From an uncultured Bacillaceae bacterium (GTDB lineage Bacteria; Bacillota; Bacilli; Bacillales; Cytobacillaceae), in assembly GCA_937995745.1 (NCBI GenBank), contig CALKIU010000109.1:1-24193 (forward strand): 24,193 bases of DNA, in the 5' to 3' direction. This document shows, piece by piece, positions 23,011-24,193 of this stretch (position 1 is its first letter; each line of letters opens with the position of its first letter). Position numbers and translations under genes: made by a program. The notes beneath the pieces were generated by a model. The model was not told the origin of the DNA, made no database searches, and was given only the letters and a program-made list of their open reading frames with translations.

Positions 23011-23925
23011 ATGAAATTACTTTTTGAAGCCGGTTTGGCTATCAGTCTTCTTCTCAGTCCCATTCAAGCGGACATATCAACGGGCACGTTCCATTGGCCG
23101 GAACCCGGGCAGCAATCGTCGAAAATTGAAGTCGTCGCCCACCGCGGCGCCTCCGGTTATGCGCCGGAAAACACAATGGCGGCGTTCGACAAGGCGGTGG
23201 AAATGGGGGCCGATGCCATTGAGCTGGATGTGCACCGTTCCAAAGACGGCGAACTGGTCGTCATTCACGATGCCACCGTGGACCGGACAACGGACGGAAC
23301 GGGCAGAGTGCAGGATTTGACGCTGGAGGAACTGAAATCGCTTGATGCGGGCGGCTGGATGGGTTGGCAGTTTGCCGGGGAAAAGATTCCCACGCTGGCC
23401 GAGGTGCTCGATCGTTATTCGGGCAAGATTAAGATTTTGATAGAATTGAAGACGCCTGATGTGTATCCCGGAATTGAAGAGCAAGTGGCCGATATGTTGA
23501 GGAAGCGCCGTCTCGACCAACCGCAAAACGAAGAGGTAATGATTCAATCGTTCAACTTTGATTCTATGAAAAAGATGAAGGAGCTTCTTCCCGGCGTTCC
23601 CGTCGGCGTGTTAACATCATCTCCAAATCACACTACGGATGAGTGGCTCGATGAGTTTGCCACATATGCCGATTATTTTAATCCGCATTACAGTTTGGTG
23701 ACGGAGGACTTGGTCACGCGGGTACGCGACAAAGGCTTGAAAATCGGCGCTTGGACCGTGCGCACCCGTGAGGCGGCCAGATTTTTGGTGGATATGCAAG
23801 TGGATGCAATCATTACCGACTACCCTGATTATGTGCATCCAAAAACCGGAATTTTCATAAAATGGCAGCAGACGGAGAGAAGGATGGAGGATGTGGGCAT
23901 GGAGTCCGCCTCCCGGTCCCATTGA
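23011..23925 (+). CDS. glpQ: Secreted glycerophosphodiester phosphodiesterase
   Basis: 304 residues. The GDPD TIM-barrel hydrolyses glycerophosphodiesters to glycerol-3-phosphate plus alcohol. Motifs include VVAHRGASGYAPENT (H44, R45), the metal site GADAIELDVHRSKDGELVVI (E71, D73) with catalytic HD (H86), and late strands IGAWTVRT and DAIITDYPD. A short N-terminal hydrophobic segment (about 2-20, ending SPIQA) suggests export, so it may use wall teichoic acid or phospholipid head groups outside the cell. A GGAG lies 8-9 bases before the ATG. The last ~13 residues (MEDVGMESASRSH) look non-conserved. A PhoP-type box upstream fits phosphate-starvation control. Confidence 0.9.
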   Translation: MKLLFEAGLAISLLLSPIQADISTGTFHWPEPGQQSSKIEVVAHRGASGYAPENTMAAFDKAVEMGADAIELDVHRSKDGELVVIHDATVDRTTDGTGRVQDLTLEELKSLDAGGWMGWQFAGEKIPTLAEVLDRYSGKIKILIELKTPDVYPGIEEQVADMLRKRRLDQPQNEEVMIQSFNFDSMKKMKELLPGVPVGVLTSSPNHTTDEWLDEFATYADYFNPHYSLVTEDLVTRVRDKGLKIGAWTVRTREAARFLVDMQVDAIITDYPDYVHPKTGIFIKWQQTERRMEDVGMESASRSH

Positions 23926-24126
23926 CAGATTGGGACAGGATGTGTGCAAGGCGGTGGCTGCGCGTTCATTCCTGGACTAGCTGAGAGAGGGGCAGGAAAG
24001 CGGAGAACCAAAGCAGATGAACCGCGGAGACTTTGCGCGGGCAGACGAAGAGAGGGTTTGGAACGCGGTGCCTGATTGTTCGTTCTGTTACGAGATTGGC
24101 AGATTGAATGATTGATAGAGAGGGCC

Positions 24127-24163
24127 GGGACACGGAACCTGTCCCCTTGTCCCGGGGACAAGG
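24127..24163 (+). repeat. GGGACA/TGTCCC intergenic repeat, copy 2, with extended palindrome
   Basis: GGGACA-N7-TGTCCC-N2-TGTCCC (24127-24153), as at 12475. It overlaps a perfect palindrome CCTTGTCCC-G-GGGACAAGG (24145-24163). The remainder of 23926-24193 is purine-rich with no supported gene. Confidence 0.55.
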
Positions 24164-24193
24164 AACCTTGTTTCGGGGAGATGCCGTTCCTTG

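Noticed and set aside
1..24193. CRISPR array, insertion sequence, prophage or tRNA genes
   Set aside because: I read both strands and saw no regularly spaced repeats, transposase motifs, phage genes or cloverleaf sequences.

Overview
The window looks like chromosomal DNA of a Bacillaceae member (Firmicutes) of middling G+C. The signs are strong AAGGAGG-type ribosome binding sites, frequent GTG/TTG starts, a comK homologue, an LCP cell-wall ligase, and promoter elements fitting the Bacillus SigD, Fnr and PhoP consensus sequences. I cannot name the species. I see no rRNA, tRNA, CRISPR array, intact insertion sequence or phage gene.

Layout. Bases 1-807 are the 3' part of an LCP (LytR-CpsA-Psr) gene. 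Then come a gabD-like aldehyde dehydrogenase (1413-2855) and a 100-codon gene (3435-3737) that resembles the CGCGG family of candidate radical-SAM-modified RiPP precursors, behind an Fnr-type box. Next are a minus-strand methyltransferase (3979-4575), a small membrane-anchored protein (4874-5341), a DUF2207 membrane protein (5716-7455) and a convergent EamA/DMT transporter (7663-8613). A long regulatory region leads to comK (9353-9964). It is followed by a PaaI-type thioesterase (minus), an RtcB-family RNA ligase (plus), a decayed SulP-permease fragment, and a minus-strand pair made of cheW and a soluble PocR-domain chemoreceptor behind a SigD-type promoter.

The main accessory locus is 14356-22449 (minus): a complete four-gene Wadjet (JetABCD) plasmid-defence operon, read in the order jetD-jetA-jetB-jetC. 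JetC is a 1469-residue SMC-like ATPase, JetA a kleisin-like subunit, JetB a small accessory subunit and JetD a Toprim-type nuclease. Family resemblance and sizes suggest type II. jetD/jetA/jetB overlap by 4-8 bases, but about 270 bases separate jetB from jetC. An intrinsic terminator closes the operon, and a terminator-like hairpin lies in the jetD leader. By the established Wadjet model the JetABC motor extrudes loops on small circular DNA and JetD cuts it. Beyond the operon are a secreted glycerophosphodiester phosphodiesterase with a PhoP-type box (23011-23925) and a gene-free right edge holding a GGGACA/TGTCCC repeat also present near 12475.

All gene calls are by eye from motifs and family memory. 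No search was run, so family names other than the clearest (Wadjet, RtcB, ComK, CheW/MCP, aldehyde dehydrogenase, GDPD, LCP) should be checked.
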